Source: Oscillospiraceae bacterium
Lineage (GTDB): Bacteria; Bacillota; Clostridia; Oscillospirales; Oscillospiraceae
Reading direction: 5' to 3'
DNA: 64,000 nt
Assembly (NCBI GenBank): GCA_910574635.1
Contig: CAJTCG010000008.1
Coordinates: 124,001 to 188,000 of the forward strand
Below the pieces are notes generated by a model. It was given only the letters and a program-made list of their open reading frames with translations, had not been told where the DNA came from and made no database searches. Position numbers and translations under genes: made by a program. Positions 19,067 through 27,438 of the stretch are shown in pieces. Numbering within the stretch: the first letter of the stretch is position 1; the number at the start of each line of letters is the position of its first letter.

Positions 19067-19794
19067 TGAATCTATGGAGCATGACCGACACCGGCCTCGT
19101 CCGTAAAGAGAATCAGGACGCCTACGCGGTGAAGACGGCTTTTGGACACACGATCTGCGTGGTCTGCGACGGGATGGGCGGGGCCGCCGGCGGGCAGCTG
19201 GCCAGCCGCATTGCCGTGGACACCTTTTCCGCGGAGATGGAAAAGCGCCTCTCGCAGGAGGCCAAGCCGGACCGGCTCCGGGAGATCTCCGTGGTGGCGG
19301 TGGCCCTGGCGAACCGCGCCGTGCGGGAGGCCGCCCGGACCTCGGAGGAGTATCACAGCATGGGGACCACCCTGGTCTCCGCCGTTTCCTTCGACGGGGG
19401 CGTGGTCATCGCCAATGTGGGGGACAGCCGGGCGTATCATATCAATAAGCAGCGCATCCACCAGGTGACCCGGGATCACTCCCTGGTGGAGCACATGGTG
19501 GAGCGGGGGGACATCACCGCCGAGGAGGCCCGCCGCCACCCCAACCGGAACCTCATCACCCGTGCGCTGGGCCCGGATATCGATCCGGAGTGCGACTGCT
19601 ACACCTGCCAGCTCCTGCCGGGGGACTTCCTCCTGCTGTGTACCGACGGGCTGGTGAATACGGTCACGGACGAGGAGATTATGCGGGAGGTCCTTCACGG
19701 CGATACGAACACCTGCATGGAACGGCTGCTGGCCATCTCCAAAAGCCGGGGCGCGTCGGACAATGTCACCGTCGTCCTGGCGAAGAAGCTGTAA
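19063..19794 (+). CDS. prpC: PP2C-type Ser/Thr protein phosphatase
   Basis: It removes phosphate added by the adjacent kinase. Metal-binding motifs are intact: DTGLVRKENQD, VVCDGMGGAAGG, ANVGDSRAY, CTDGL and the final GASDNVTVVL. Length 243 is standard for PrpC/Stp. It overlaps rlmN by 4 bases and is followed 15 bases later by prkC. Confidence 0.93.
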   Translation: MMNLWSMTDTGLVRKENQDAYAVKTAFGHTICVVCDGMGGAAGGQLASRIAVDTFSAEMEKRLSQEAKPDRLREISVVAVALANRAVREAARTSEEYHSMGTTLVSAVSFDGGVVIANVGDSRAYHINKQRIHQVTRDHSLVEHMVERGDITAEEARRHPNRNLITRALGPDIDPECDCYTCQLLPGDFLLLCTDGLVNTVTDEEIMREVLHGDTNTCMERLLAISKSRGASDNVTVVLAKKL

Positions 19795-19809
19795 GGAAGG
19801 AGGAGCTGC

Positions 19810-21801
19810 ATGGATCAGTACATTGGAAAAATGCTGGACAACCGCTATGAAATTCTGGAGCGCATCGGCACCGGAGGCATGGCGGTAGTCTACAAGGCGA
19901 AATGCCACCGGCTCAACCGCCTTGTGGCGTTAAAAATATTAAAAAGCGATCTGGCCCAGGACGAGGACTTCCGCCGCCGGTTTAACGCGGAGTCCCAGGC
20001 CGTGGCCCAGTTGTCCCACCCCAACATCGTGTCGGTCTACGACGTGAGCCGGGGAGGGGACACGGAATATATCGTTATGGAGCTCATCGACGGCATCACA
20101 TTAAAGCAGTATATGGAGAAGCGGGGCCAGCTGAACTGGCGGGAGTCCCTGCACTTCATCACCCAAATCATGCGAGGCCTCAGCCACGCCCACAGCCGGG
20201 GCATTGTCCACCGGGACATCAAGCCCCAGAACGTGATGGTCCTCCGGGACGGCAGCGTGAAGGTGGCCGATTTCGGCATCGCCTGCCTGGAAAACTCCGC
20301 ACAGACTCTGACCCAGGAGGCTTTGGGTTCCGTTCACTACATTTCGCCGGAACAGGCGAGAGGGGAGCGGACCGACGCCCGCAGCGACATCTATTCTTCC
20401 GGCGTGGTTATGTATGAGATGCTCACCGGGCGGCTGCCCTTCGAGGGGGATTCCGCCGTGTCCGTGGCCATCCAGCACCTCAGCTCCGTGCCCCTGGCGC
20501 CCCGGGAGCTGAACGCGGAGATCCCCCAGCAGCTGGAGCTCATCTGCATGAAGGCCATGACCCCGGACCTGAGCCGCCGTTACGCCTCCGCCGACGCCAT
20601 GATCGCCGACCTGGAGGATTTCCGGAAGAACCCCAACATTAACCTGGACTTTACCATGATGGATCTCCGGCCGGAGGAGCCGGCGGAGCCCACTCAGCCC
20701 ATCCGCACCTATGACCGGACCCTTCATCCCACGCCGAAAAACCGGGAGCCGGAGCGGGTCCGGGAGCGCTTCCGGGATTATGACGACGACTATGAGCCGC
20801 CCCGCCGGGGCGGGGGCGCCGGAGTGAAGGTGCTGGTGGGCATCACGGTGGTGCTGGCCCTGGCGCTGGTCTATGTGCTGTTTAACATGGTCACGGATTC
20901 CATCCGGCAGCAGACCCAGGAGCCCCAGACCTATGTGGTGCCCTCGGTGGTGGGTTACACGCCGGAGCAGGCCGCCAACCTGGCAGAGGTGAAGGACGTC
21001 TTCATCCTGGAGGAAAAGGGCAGCGAGTTCAATGACGAGTACCCGGAAGGGGTCATCCTCCGGCAGAATCCCACAGAAGGGAGCCACCGCAAGGGCGACA
21101 ACCTGACCATCGAGGTCTGGGTCAGCGCCGGGGAGGACACGGGAGAGATGCTGGACGTGACCAACAAGACCGTGGCCCAGGCGAATGTAATTCTGAAAGA
21201 CCTAAAGACGAAATACAACCTGGAAATCATGGCCGACGAGGCCGAAATGGAGTTCAACGACGAGATCACGGAGGGCTTTATCATTCGCAGTATCCCTGCC
21301 GAGGGCGAGGAACTGAAAGACGGCGACATCGTCCGCCTGATCGTCAGCAAGGGGACGGAGCAAAAGCCGGTGGTCGTTTCCAACTTTGTCGGCATGCAGA
21401 TCGACCAGGTACTGCGGACCCTGCTCGACTCCCTGCACCTGGTCTGCGGCGAGGGCGATATTGAATATGTGGAAAGCGAGGCTGAGCCCAACAGCGTCAT
21501 CTGGCAGAGTCTGGAACCTCTTACCACTGTGGAAGAGGGGGACACCATTCAATTCAAAGTCAGCAAGGGAATCACCGTCAAAGAAATAACCATCGGAATC
21601 CCGCTGCCCCAGGATGGAGGTACGACGGTCCTGGTACAGGTTTACGTGGGCGATGAAGAAAATCCGCAGTATGACGAACGGGTACGTTGCTCGGATATGA
21701 CAGCCAATGTGACTCTCAAAGGCTCCGGCACGCAGACCATCAAGGTCTATTTTGACACTGTGCTTGCCCAGGATCAGACCCAGGAAATAACATTTGAATA
21801 G
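19810..21801 (+). CDS. prkC: PASTA-domain Ser/Thr protein kinase
   Basis: A 663-residue transmembrane Hanks-type kinase that senses muropeptides or lipid II. The cytosolic kinase (about 1-270) has GTGGMAVVYKA, VALKIL (ATP lysine), HRDIKPQN and DFGIACL. One membrane helix (VKVLVGITVVLALALVYVLF, about 338-357) separates three extracellular PASTA repeats (about 375-445, 446-516, 518-590) and a short beta-rich tail. PrkC homologues control germination and cell-wall metabolism. The PrpC partner is upstream. Confidence 0.94.
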   Translation: MDQYIGKMLDNRYEILERIGTGGMAVVYKAKCHRLNRLVALKILKSDLAQDEDFRRRFNAESQAVAQLSHPNIVSVYDVSRGGDTEYIVMELIDGITLKQYMEKRGQLNWRESLHFITQIMRGLSHAHSRGIVHRDIKPQNVMVLRDGSVKVADFGIACLENSAQTLTQEALGSVHYISPEQARGERTDARSDIYSSGVVMYEMLTGRLPFEGDSAVSVAIQHLSSVPLAPRELNAEIPQQLELICMKAMTPDLSRRYASADAMIADLEDFRKNPNINLDFTMMDLRPEEPAEPTQPIRTYDRTLHPTPKNREPERVRERFRDYDDDYEPPRRGGGAGVKVLVGITVVLALALVYVLFNMVTDSIRQQTQEPQTYVVPSVVGYTPEQAANLAEVKDVFILEEKGSEFNDEYPEGVILRQNPTEGSHRKGDNLTIEVWVSAGEDTGEMLDVTNKTVAQANVILKDLKTKYNLEIMADEAEMEFNDEITEGFIIRSIPAEGEELKDGDIVRLIVSKGTEQKPVVVSNFVGMQIDQVLRTLLDSLHLVCGEGDIEYVESEAEPNSVIWQSLEPLTTVEEGDTIQFKVSKGITVKEITIGIPLPQDGGTTVLVQVYVGDEENPQYDERVRCSDMTANVTLKGSGTQTIKVYFDTVLAQDQTQEITFE

Positions 21802-21802
21802 T

Positions 21803-22684
21803 ATGACGGGACGGATTCAAAAGGCCCTCAGCGGCTTCTATTATGTGGACACCGGCGAGACCGTGCTGACTTGCCGGGCCAGGGGGAAATTCCGCAAAGA
21901 AGGGATTTCCCCCCTGGTGGGGGACCGGGTTGAGGTCCGGGAGCTGGGCAATGGGGAAGGGTTTGTGGAAACAATCCTGCCCCGGCGGAATGCGTTCGCC
22001 CGGCCCGCTGTGGCCAACATCGACCAGCTGGTGGTTATCGCCTCCGCCGCTATCCCCAAGACAGATCCCTTTCTCATTGACCGGGTAGCTGCCATTGCCG
22101 CGCTGAAGGACTGCGCTGTGGCGGTGGTGCTGAACAAGTGTGACCTGGACCCGGCGGACCGTCTCTATGAGATATACCGGGCTTCCGGCTTCCCAACCCT
22201 GCGGGTCAGCGCGGAAACCGGGGAAGGCATCGCGGATTTGAAGGGTCTGATATCCGGAAAGCTATCTGCCTTTACAGGAAACTCCGGCGTAGGGAAATCC
22301 AGCATTTTAAACACGCTGGACCCGGATTTTCACCTCCAGGTGGGGGAGGTCAGCACGGCCCTGGGCCGGGGACGGCACACCACCCGCCATGTGGAACTGC
22401 ACCGTCTCTCCTGCGGGGCGGAGGTGGTGGATACCCCCGGCTTTTCCTCCTTTGACGCCGAGGAACTGGACTTTGCGTTAAAGCGCCGTCTGCCGGAGAC
22501 CTTTCTGGAGTTTGCCCCGTATCTGGACCAGTGCCGCTTTGTGGGATGCAGCCACACCCGGGAGAAGGGCTGCGCCGTGCTGGAGGCACTCCGGCAGGGG
22601 AAGCTGCAAAAGAGCCGCCACGACAGCTACCTCCGCCTCTATGAGGAGCTGAAGCCCCTGCGGGATTGGCAGGAAAAAAAGTGA
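21803..22684 (+). CDS. rsgA: Ribosome small-subunit GTPase RsgA
   Basis: A circularly permuted GTPase that matures the 30S subunit. An N-terminal OB fold (about 1-65) is followed by G4 (NKCD), then G1 P-loop GNSGVGKSSIL and G3 DTPGF in permuted order, then a C-terminal zinc site (CRFVGCSHTREKGC). Length 293. The ATG at 21803 overlaps nothing; the in-frame TTG 21794 would run back into prkC. prpC-prkC-rsgA order is as in B. subtilis. Confidence 0.95.
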   Translation: MTGRIQKALSGFYYVDTGETVLTCRARGKFRKEGISPLVGDRVEVRELGNGEGFVETILPRRNAFARPAVANIDQLVVIASAAIPKTDPFLIDRVAAIAALKDCAVAVVLNKCDLDPADRLYEIYRASGFPTLRVSAETGEGIADLKGLISGKLSAFTGNSGVGKSSILNTLDPDFHLQVGEVSTALGRGRHTTRHVELHRLSCGAEVVDTPGFSSFDAEELDFALKRRLPETFLEFAPYLDQCRFVGCSHTREKGCAVLEALRQGKLQKSRHDSYLRLYEELKPLRDWQEKK

Positions 22685-22685
22685 G

Positions 22686-22719
22686 AAAACGCCGCCTCAA
22701 GTTTTGGGGCGGCGTTTTT
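22686..22719 (+). terminator. Terminator of the priA-to-rsgA run
   Basis: AAAACGCCGCC (22686-22696) pairs with GGCGGCGTTTT (22708-22718), ending in T residues, directly after the rsgA stop. Confidence 0.88.
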
Positions 22720-22775
22720 CACGCCGGACGGCCTCCGCGTATATACTGGAGAGAAAGGAAAGGAGGCGTGACGCA

Positions 22776-22979
22776 ATGAACTGTGGAAACGGGAGCTTTG
22801 GCGGCTTTGGAATGGGGGGCTGCGGAAACGGAGGAGGCGGCGGAATCCGTCTGCTGGGTCTTTTCGCTGTGGCCCTGGGCGCGGGAATTTTGATTTCCGT
22901 GGTGTTTCCGGTGGGCGTGCTGATGTTCCTGGTCGCATTTCTGCTGATCGGCTGCGGCTGCGCCTGCTGCCGGCGTTGA
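22776..22979 (+). CDS. Gly-rich small membrane protein
   Basis: A 67-residue protein: a glycine/asparagine-rich head, two hydrophobic stretches (LLGLFAVALGAGILISVVF and VGVLMFLVAFLLIGCGCA) and a CACCRR tail. AAAGGAGG sits 8 bases before the ATG; a TATACT hexamer is at 22742-22747. No family is recognised. It lies 20 bases before a SpoVM-like gene and is probably co-transcribed with it, so a spore-envelope role is possible (inference). Confidence 0.65.
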   Translation: MNCGNGSFGGFGMGGCGNGGGGGIRLLGLFAVALGAGILISVVFPVGVLMFLVAFLLIGCGCACCRR

Positions 22980-22999
22980 GAATGGAGAGGAGGCATCAT

Positions 23000-23068
23000 A
23001 TGAATATCGTCGTTTGGAAGTCCCCCAAAATGCTCCGGGGCATTCTGAAGAAGATTTTCAAGGTCTGA
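23000..23068 (+). CDS. spoVM: SpoVM-like amphipathic spore-shape peptide
   Basis: A 22-codon gene with a strong GGAGAGGAGG (22984-22993) 6 bases upstream. The peptide has the SpoVM pattern: a short hydrophobic start, then KSPKMLRGILKKIF, an amphipathic helix with the proline near the start and basic residues along one face. B. subtilis SpoVM (26 residues) senses forespore-membrane curvature and anchors SpoIVA. Order prkC-rsgA-...-spoVM is conserved in B. subtilis, which supports the call, and sipL follows. The tryptophan and 22-residue length are unusual. Confidence 0.75.
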   Translation: MNIVVWKSPKMLRGILKKIFKV

Positions 23069-23069
23069 A

Positions 23070-23098
23070 ACATATCCCGCCCCGGCGGCGCATAGAGT
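23070..23098 (+). promoter_or_regulatory. Putative sigma-E promoter of sipL
   Basis: ACATATC (23070-23076) and CATAGAGT (23091-23098) are 14 bases apart. This fits the mother-cell sigma-E pattern (kmATATT, 13-15 bases, CATACAnT) with one mismatch in the -10. A similarly spaced pair precedes spoIVA. Confidence 0.5.
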
Positions 23099-23141
23099 AG
23101 GACATGGATTCTATGCCTGCCGGGAAAGGAAGGAGTTCTTC

Positions 23142-24680
23142 ATGGAACTGGATTTGAAAAAAGTGTCTTTGGACGCCTATGACACGGGCGGAGAGCTGAC
23201 CCTCACCCAGGAGGAGACGGCGGAGACCATCGTGCCGGACTACTGCCCCGATATTGCCCGCATCATCGAGACGGACGGGAAGGTCTACCTCCACAGCCGT
23301 GAGCTGCGGGACGGAAAGGCGGAGCTCTCCGGCACCGTCCGGGTCACGGTGCTCTACACCCCCGACGGGGAGAGCGGCGTCCGCACCCTGGAATTTGCCA
23401 TCCCCTTCACCGCCGAGAGCGACGGCCGGGCCCTGCCGGGCTGCCAGCACCTGACGGCGGAGACGGAGACGGAATTTCTGGAGGCCCGGATGCTGAACCC
23501 CCGGAAAATTTTTACCCACTGCAAGCTGGTGACCCATATAACCGGCTACCAGCGCAAGCCCTTGGTCTTCTGCGCCGACACGGAAGCGGAGCCGGGGCTC
23601 CAGGTGGAAAAACGCCAGGAGAACCAGCACGCCATTCTTTTGACCCACATTGCGGAGAAGGACTTTACCTTTACCGAGGAGATGAACCTCTCTCCAGGCC
23701 GGGAGGGGGCGGCGGAGCTGCTGACCAGTCAGGTTTCCAGCACCGTCACAGAGACAAAAATTGTGGGGAGCAAGCTGATTTTCAAGGGAGTGTTCTCCAT
23801 CAGCCTGCTCTACCGGGACAACAACGGCGGCTGCAGCTCCGCCGCCTCGGAGCTGCCTTTTTCTCAGATTATGGAGGTGGAGGGGGCCGTGGAAGGTTCC
23901 GCCGCCAGCCTGCAATTACAGCTGACGGGTACGGACCTGCAAATCGACGGCGACGACCCGGAGGGCCGCCAGATTGCCGTGACGCTGTATCTCCATGCCA
24001 CGGCCCTGCTGCGGGAGGAGCAGGAGCTGACCCTGCTCAGCGACCTGTATTCCACCGCCTATGATATGACCTATGAGGCCGTGCCGCTGAGCATCACCAG
24101 CTTCTGCGAGAACCTGACCCGCCGCCAGACTCTGCGGGAGGTATTGGAAATCGGCGTGGTAGCCGAGTCCATTCTGGCCCTGTCGGCAAAGTGCGGCACG
24201 GTGTCCGTCAGCCGGGAGGGAGGTATGGCGGTTCTTCGGGCCGGCGTGACGGTCCGGGCCATGTACTTAGATGAAGGCGGTGTGCCCCTGGTGGCGGAGC
24301 GGAGCATCGACGCCGGCTGTCAGCTGGAACTGCCGGAGGACTGCCGCGTCACCGCCCGGGCCATCTGCTCCGAGGAGGTCCAGGGCACTCTGGGCGACCG
24401 GGGGATCGAGGTCCGCTTCCCGGTGGACTTCCACGTAGAGGCGGCGGTCAGGGTGAAAAAAGTATGCGTCTCCGCCGCGAAACTGGACACGGAGAATACC
24501 AAGGACCTGGGCGGCGCGCCCTCTCTGGTTCTGCGGTGCATCGGGCGGCAGGAAAGCGCCTGGGATTTGGCGAAGAAATATAACACCACCATCGCCGCCA
24601 TCCTCTCCGCCAACCAGCTGGAGGAGGAAGGGGAGATTCCCCAGGACCAGATGCTGCTGATTCCCAGAAAAAGAGCTTAA
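23142..24680 (+). CDS. sipL: SipL-like SPOCS/LysM spore-envelope protein
   Basis: A 512-residue protein with SPOCS/DUF3794 repeats (the first carrying ETIVPDYCPDIARIIETDGK; others around 170-270 and 310-430) and a C-terminal LysM domain (about 465-511, ESAWDLAKKYNTTIAAILSA, ending MLLIPRK). This matches C. difficile SipL (about 514 residues), which binds SpoIVA through LysM and tethers coat to forespore, taking the place of SpoVID. It lies 73 bases after the spoVM-like gene and 2.7 kb from spoIVA. Good Shine-Dalgarno AAAGGAAGGAG. Confidence 0.88.
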   Translation: MELDLKKVSLDAYDTGGELTLTQEETAETIVPDYCPDIARIIETDGKVYLHSRELRDGKAELSGTVRVTVLYTPDGESGVRTLEFAIPFTAESDGRALPGCQHLTAETETEFLEARMLNPRKIFTHCKLVTHITGYQRKPLVFCADTEAEPGLQVEKRQENQHAILLTHIAEKDFTFTEEMNLSPGREGAAELLTSQVSSTVTETKIVGSKLIFKGVFSISLLYRDNNGGCSSAASELPFSQIMEVEGAVEGSAASLQLQLTGTDLQIDGDDPEGRQIAVTLYLHATALLREEQELTLLSDLYSTAYDMTYEAVPLSITSFCENLTRRQTLREVLEIGVVAESILALSAKCGTVSVSREGGMAVLRAGVTVRAMYLDEGGVPLVAERSIDAGCQLELPEDCRVTARAICSEEVQGTLGDRGIEVRFPVDFHVEAAVRVKKVCVSAAKLDTENTKDLGGAPSLVLRCIGRQESAWDLAKKYNTTIAAILSANQLEEEGEIPQDQMLLIPRKRA

Positions 24681-24715
24681 AAAGGAGTGCGGGAGGATTC
24701 TCCCGCACTCCTTTT
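24681..24715. terminator. Bidirectional terminator between sipL and ABC genes
   Basis: A 14-bp perfect stem (AAAGGAGTGCGGGA with TCCCGCACTCCTTT), loop GGATTC, has a T run on the plus side and A run on the other, so it can end both converging units. Confidence 0.9.
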
Positions 24716-24750
24716 TACTATAAACTTGATCCCCTTATCCAATTGAAAAT

Positions 24751-25518
24751 TCAACCGTTTGCGTACCGGGAGAGGAACTGCTTCGTCCGCTCCTCCTTCG
24801 GATGATCGATGACCTCCCTGGGGTCGCCCTGCTCCACGATGATGCCGCCGTCCATAAAGATCACCTGGTCCGCCACGTCCCGGGCAAAGGCCATCTCATG
24901 GGTGACGATGATCATCGTGGTTTTTTGTTCCGCCAGGGAGCGGATAACCCGCAGCACCTCCCCGGTGAGCTCCGGGTCCAGAGCGGAGGTGGGCTCGTCA
25001 AAGCAGAGGATGTCCGGGTGGAGGGCCAGCGCCCGGGCAATAGCCACCCGCTGCTGCTGTCCGCCGGAAAGCTGGTGAGGGTAGTGGTCCGCCCGATCCG
25101 CCAGGCCCATCTGAGCCAGCAGCTCCCGGCCCGCTTTTATGATCTCCTCCTTGCTCTCGCCGCCCCGTTCCTTGACCAGCAGTTCCCGGGCCAGCGTGAC
25201 GTTCTGCAATGCCGTGTACTGAGGAAAGAGGTTGAAATTCTGAAACACCAAGCCGAAGTGAAGCCGCTTCTGGCGGATGTCCTTCTCCGCTTGTGTGGAG
25301 GGGTCCGCCGCGTCAAAGATAACGCCGCCCTTCACGGCAATAGAGCCATGATCCGGCCGCTCCAGGAAATTCAGGCAGCGGAGCAGGGTCGTCTTGCCGG
25401 AGCCGGAAGAGCCGATGATGGAAAGGGCCTGCCCCTCCTCCAGAGAAAAACTGATATCGCTGAGGACCTGGGTGTCCCCGAAGTGCTTTTCAATGTGTTG
25501 GACCTCTAAAATCGCCAT
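24751..25518 (-). CDS. Polar amino-acid ABC transporter ATP-binding protein
   Basis: The GlnQ/HisP-type ATPase of an uptake system: Walker A GSSGSGKTTLL, Q-loop FQNFNLFPQ, signature LSGGQQQR, Walker B ILCFDEPTSALDP and H-loop VTHEM. It is the last gene of the SBP-permease-ATPase operon. ATG 25518 lies 9 bases after GAGAGGAG; the in-frame TTG 25527 abuts it. Confidence 0.93.
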   Translation of the reverse strand: MAILEVQHIEKHFGDTQVLSDISFSLEEGQALSIIGSSGSGKTTLLRCLNFLERPDHGSIAVKGGVIFDAADPSTQAEKDIRQKRLHFGLVFQNFNLFPQYTALQNVTLARELLVKERGGESKEEIIKAGRELLAQMGLADRADHYPHQLSGGQQQRVAIARALALHPDILCFDEPTSALDPELTGEVLRVIRSLAEQKTTMIIVTHEMAFARDVADQVIFMDGGIIVEQGDPREVIDHPKEERTKQFLSRYANG

Positions 25519-25533
25519 CGCCGTCAACTCCTC

Positions 25534-26223
25534 TCAACGGAAATATTCCAGTTTCTTTTCCAGTTTCCCCAGGAGGATGGTTGCCACGCCGCTGAACACA
25601 AGGTAGTACACCGCCGTAAAAAACAGCGGCCACACCAGTCCCGCGTAGCCCTGGTTGCCCTTCATGAAGGATTCGCCCATCCAGATGACCTCCTGCAGGG
25701 CCACGACCCGGGCCAGGGAGGTATCCTTGACCAGGGTGATAATCTCGTTGGACATGGGGGGGACGATGCGCTTGACCATTTGCAGCAGCGTGATCTTAAA
25801 GAAAATCTGCCGCTTCGTCATACCCAGCACCAGCCCGGCCTCCTGCTGTCCCACGGGCACGCCCTGGATGCCGCCCCGGTAAATCTCCGAGAAATAGCAC
25901 GCGTAGTTGATGACAAAGGCCACCGCCACGGCGGTAAACCGCCCGGACTCGCCTCCGCTCCAGATGTGGAAGCCCTTCAAGCCAGGCACATAGTAGAGAG
26001 CGATGATCTGGAGGACCAGAGGCGTGCCCCGGATCATCCAGACTATGGTTTTCGTCAGCCAGCGCAGGGGGGGGATACGGCTCATGGAGCCGAAGGAGAT
26101 GACCAGCCCCAGGGGAACCGCCCCCACCAGCGTGACGAAAAAAAGCTGGAGGGTTTTGATAAAGCCGGTATTCAAGGCGGTCACAACTGTCAGAAATTCG
26201 GTGGAGCTAAAAAAGGAAAGCAT
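25534..26223 (-). CDS. Polar amino-acid ABC transporter permease
   Basis: A 229-residue inner-membrane permease of the HisMQ type with about five helices. It carries the conserved EAA-loop region (QEAGLVLGMTKRQIFFKITL) that docks on the ATPase, and the RGTPLVLQI motif of amino-acid permeases. Only one permease gene is present, so a homodimer is expected. Confidence 0.92.
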   Translation of the reverse strand: MLSFFSSTEFLTVVTALNTGFIKTLQLFFVTLVGAVPLGLVISFGSMSRIPPLRWLTKTIVWMIRGTPLVLQIIALYYVPGLKGFHIWSGGESGRFTAVAVAFVINYACYFSEIYRGGIQGVPVGQQEAGLVLGMTKRQIFFKITLLQMVKRIVPPMSNEIITLVKDTSLARVVALQEVIWMGESFMKGNQGYAGLVWPLFFTAVYYLVFSGVATILLGKLEKKLEYFR

Positions 26224-26266
26224 GGAATCGTCCTCTCATTGGAAATTTAGGGGAGGAAAACCGTCC

Positions 26267-26295
26267 AAAGGCAGAGAGGGAACCTCTCTGCCTTT
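26267..26295 (-). promoter_or_regulatory. Hairpin between SBP and permease genes
   Basis: A 13-bp perfect stem (AAAGGCAGAGAGG with CCTCTCTGCCTTT) lies between the binding-protein stop and permease start. It lacks a good T run on the minus strand. Such hairpins often stabilise the binding-protein message or partly terminate, giving excess binding protein. Confidence 0.55.
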
Positions 26296-26317
26296 GCGGA
26301 TGGAAATCAGGAAGGAC

Positions 26318-27217
26318 TTACTCTAAAATCAGGGACTCCTGTACACCATAGGTGGTGCCGGTTTCCAGGACGGAACCGTCGGCAATGGCAGCGGACCAGA
26401 AGTCATTCCACGCGGCCACCAGATCGGACCCCTTGCGGAAGCCCACGCCGTACTCCTCGGACTCCAGGCCCTGGGCGGTGTTCAAGTTGACGGTATAGGT
26501 CAGGTTCGCGTAGTTGGTTCCCTCACCGATCATGGCTCCGGCCATCAGAAGGTCAATGACGGCGGCGTCGGCCGTACCGGCGGAAACCTCCATCAGCGCG
26601 TCGGCTTGCTTCGCCACGGCGGTGGTGGAAGCGCCCAGGGCCTCGGCGGCGTCCTCACCGGCGGAACCGGATTCCACGGCCACGTTCAGGCCCTCCAGGC
26701 TGGTCAGGCTTTCAAAATCCGCGGCCTTATCGGCGGGGACCACCAGCACCTGGGCGTTGAGGCAGTAGGCGTTTCCGGTGTCCATGGCCGCTTTGACCTC
26801 GTCATTTAAGGTCATGCCGTTCCAGACACAGTCGATGCTCTTGGCATCCAGCTCCATGACCTTGTAATCCCAGGTGATTTCCTGGAACTCCACCTTGACG
26901 CCCAGGCTCTCGGCAAAAGCGGAGGCCATGTCGGCGTCAAAGCCAATCCAATTGCCGTTGGCGTCCCGGTAGTCCATGGGGGCGAAGTCCGTCATGCCCA
27001 CCACCAGGGTTCCTTTGTTCTGGACATAGGCCAGATCGCTGTCAGAGTCCTTTTGCTCGTCTCCGGTGCCGCCGGAGGTCTGGTCCTCGGGAGCGGCCGC
27101 TGAGGGTCCGGCGTCTCCGCTTTTATCGGAGCTTGCGTCCTTGCCGCCGCAGGCGGCCAGGCTCAGGACCATGGCAAGGGCCAGCAGGAGGGCCCAAAAC
27201 TTCTTGCTTTTCATCAT
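26318..27217 (-). CDS. Amino-acid-binding lipoprotein (ABC solute-binding family 3)
   Basis: A secreted binding protein. The signal peptide (KSKKFWALLLALAMVLSL) ends in the lipobox LAAC, then a Ser/Gly/Asp-rich tether precedes a family 3 domain (GTLVVGMTDFAPMDYRD, GFDADMASAFAESLGV, DCVWNGMTLNDE). ATG 27217 is used because TTGGAGG lies 8 bases upstream. The typical substrate would be a polar amino acid, not identifiable from sequence. Confidence 0.92.
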   Translation of the reverse strand: MMKSKKFWALLLALAMVLSLAACGGKDASSDKSGDAGPSAAAPEDQTSGGTGDEQKDSDSDLAYVQNKGTLVVGMTDFAPMDYRDANGNWIGFDADMASAFAESLGVKVEFQEITWDYKVMELDAKSIDCVWNGMTLNDEVKAAMDTGNAYCLNAQVLVVPADKAADFESLTSLEGLNVAVESGSAGEDAAEALGASTTAVAKQADALMEVSAGTADAAVIDLLMAGAMIGEGTNYANLTYTVNLNTAQGLESEEYGVGFRKGSDLVAAWNDFWSAAIADGSVLETGTTYGVQESLILE

Positions 27218-27372
27218 GCTTTCATCCTCCAAAATGGAACAGGCAAGCCTGTTCGTTTAATACGCTAGCAGTTTACCATATTAAAGAACACCTGTAAAGC
27301 GTGATTTCGACCAAATCAGCCCGGCCGGAGGCGAAACTTCCTTGTGTGTTTTCTCCAAAACAAGACGGGCCG

Positions 27373-27401
27373 TCATACTTTCCGCCGGACGGGCATAGAT
27401 T
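27373..27401 (+). promoter_or_regulatory. Putative sigma-E promoter of spoIVA
   Basis: TCATACT (27373-27379) and CATAGATT (27394-27401), spaced by 14 bases, match the sigma-E consensus with one mismatch in each element. They are 38 bases ahead of the spoIVA start. Confidence 0.6.
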
Positions 27402-27438
27402 GGAACATGAATATGGAGCGGAAAAAGGACGGGATGCT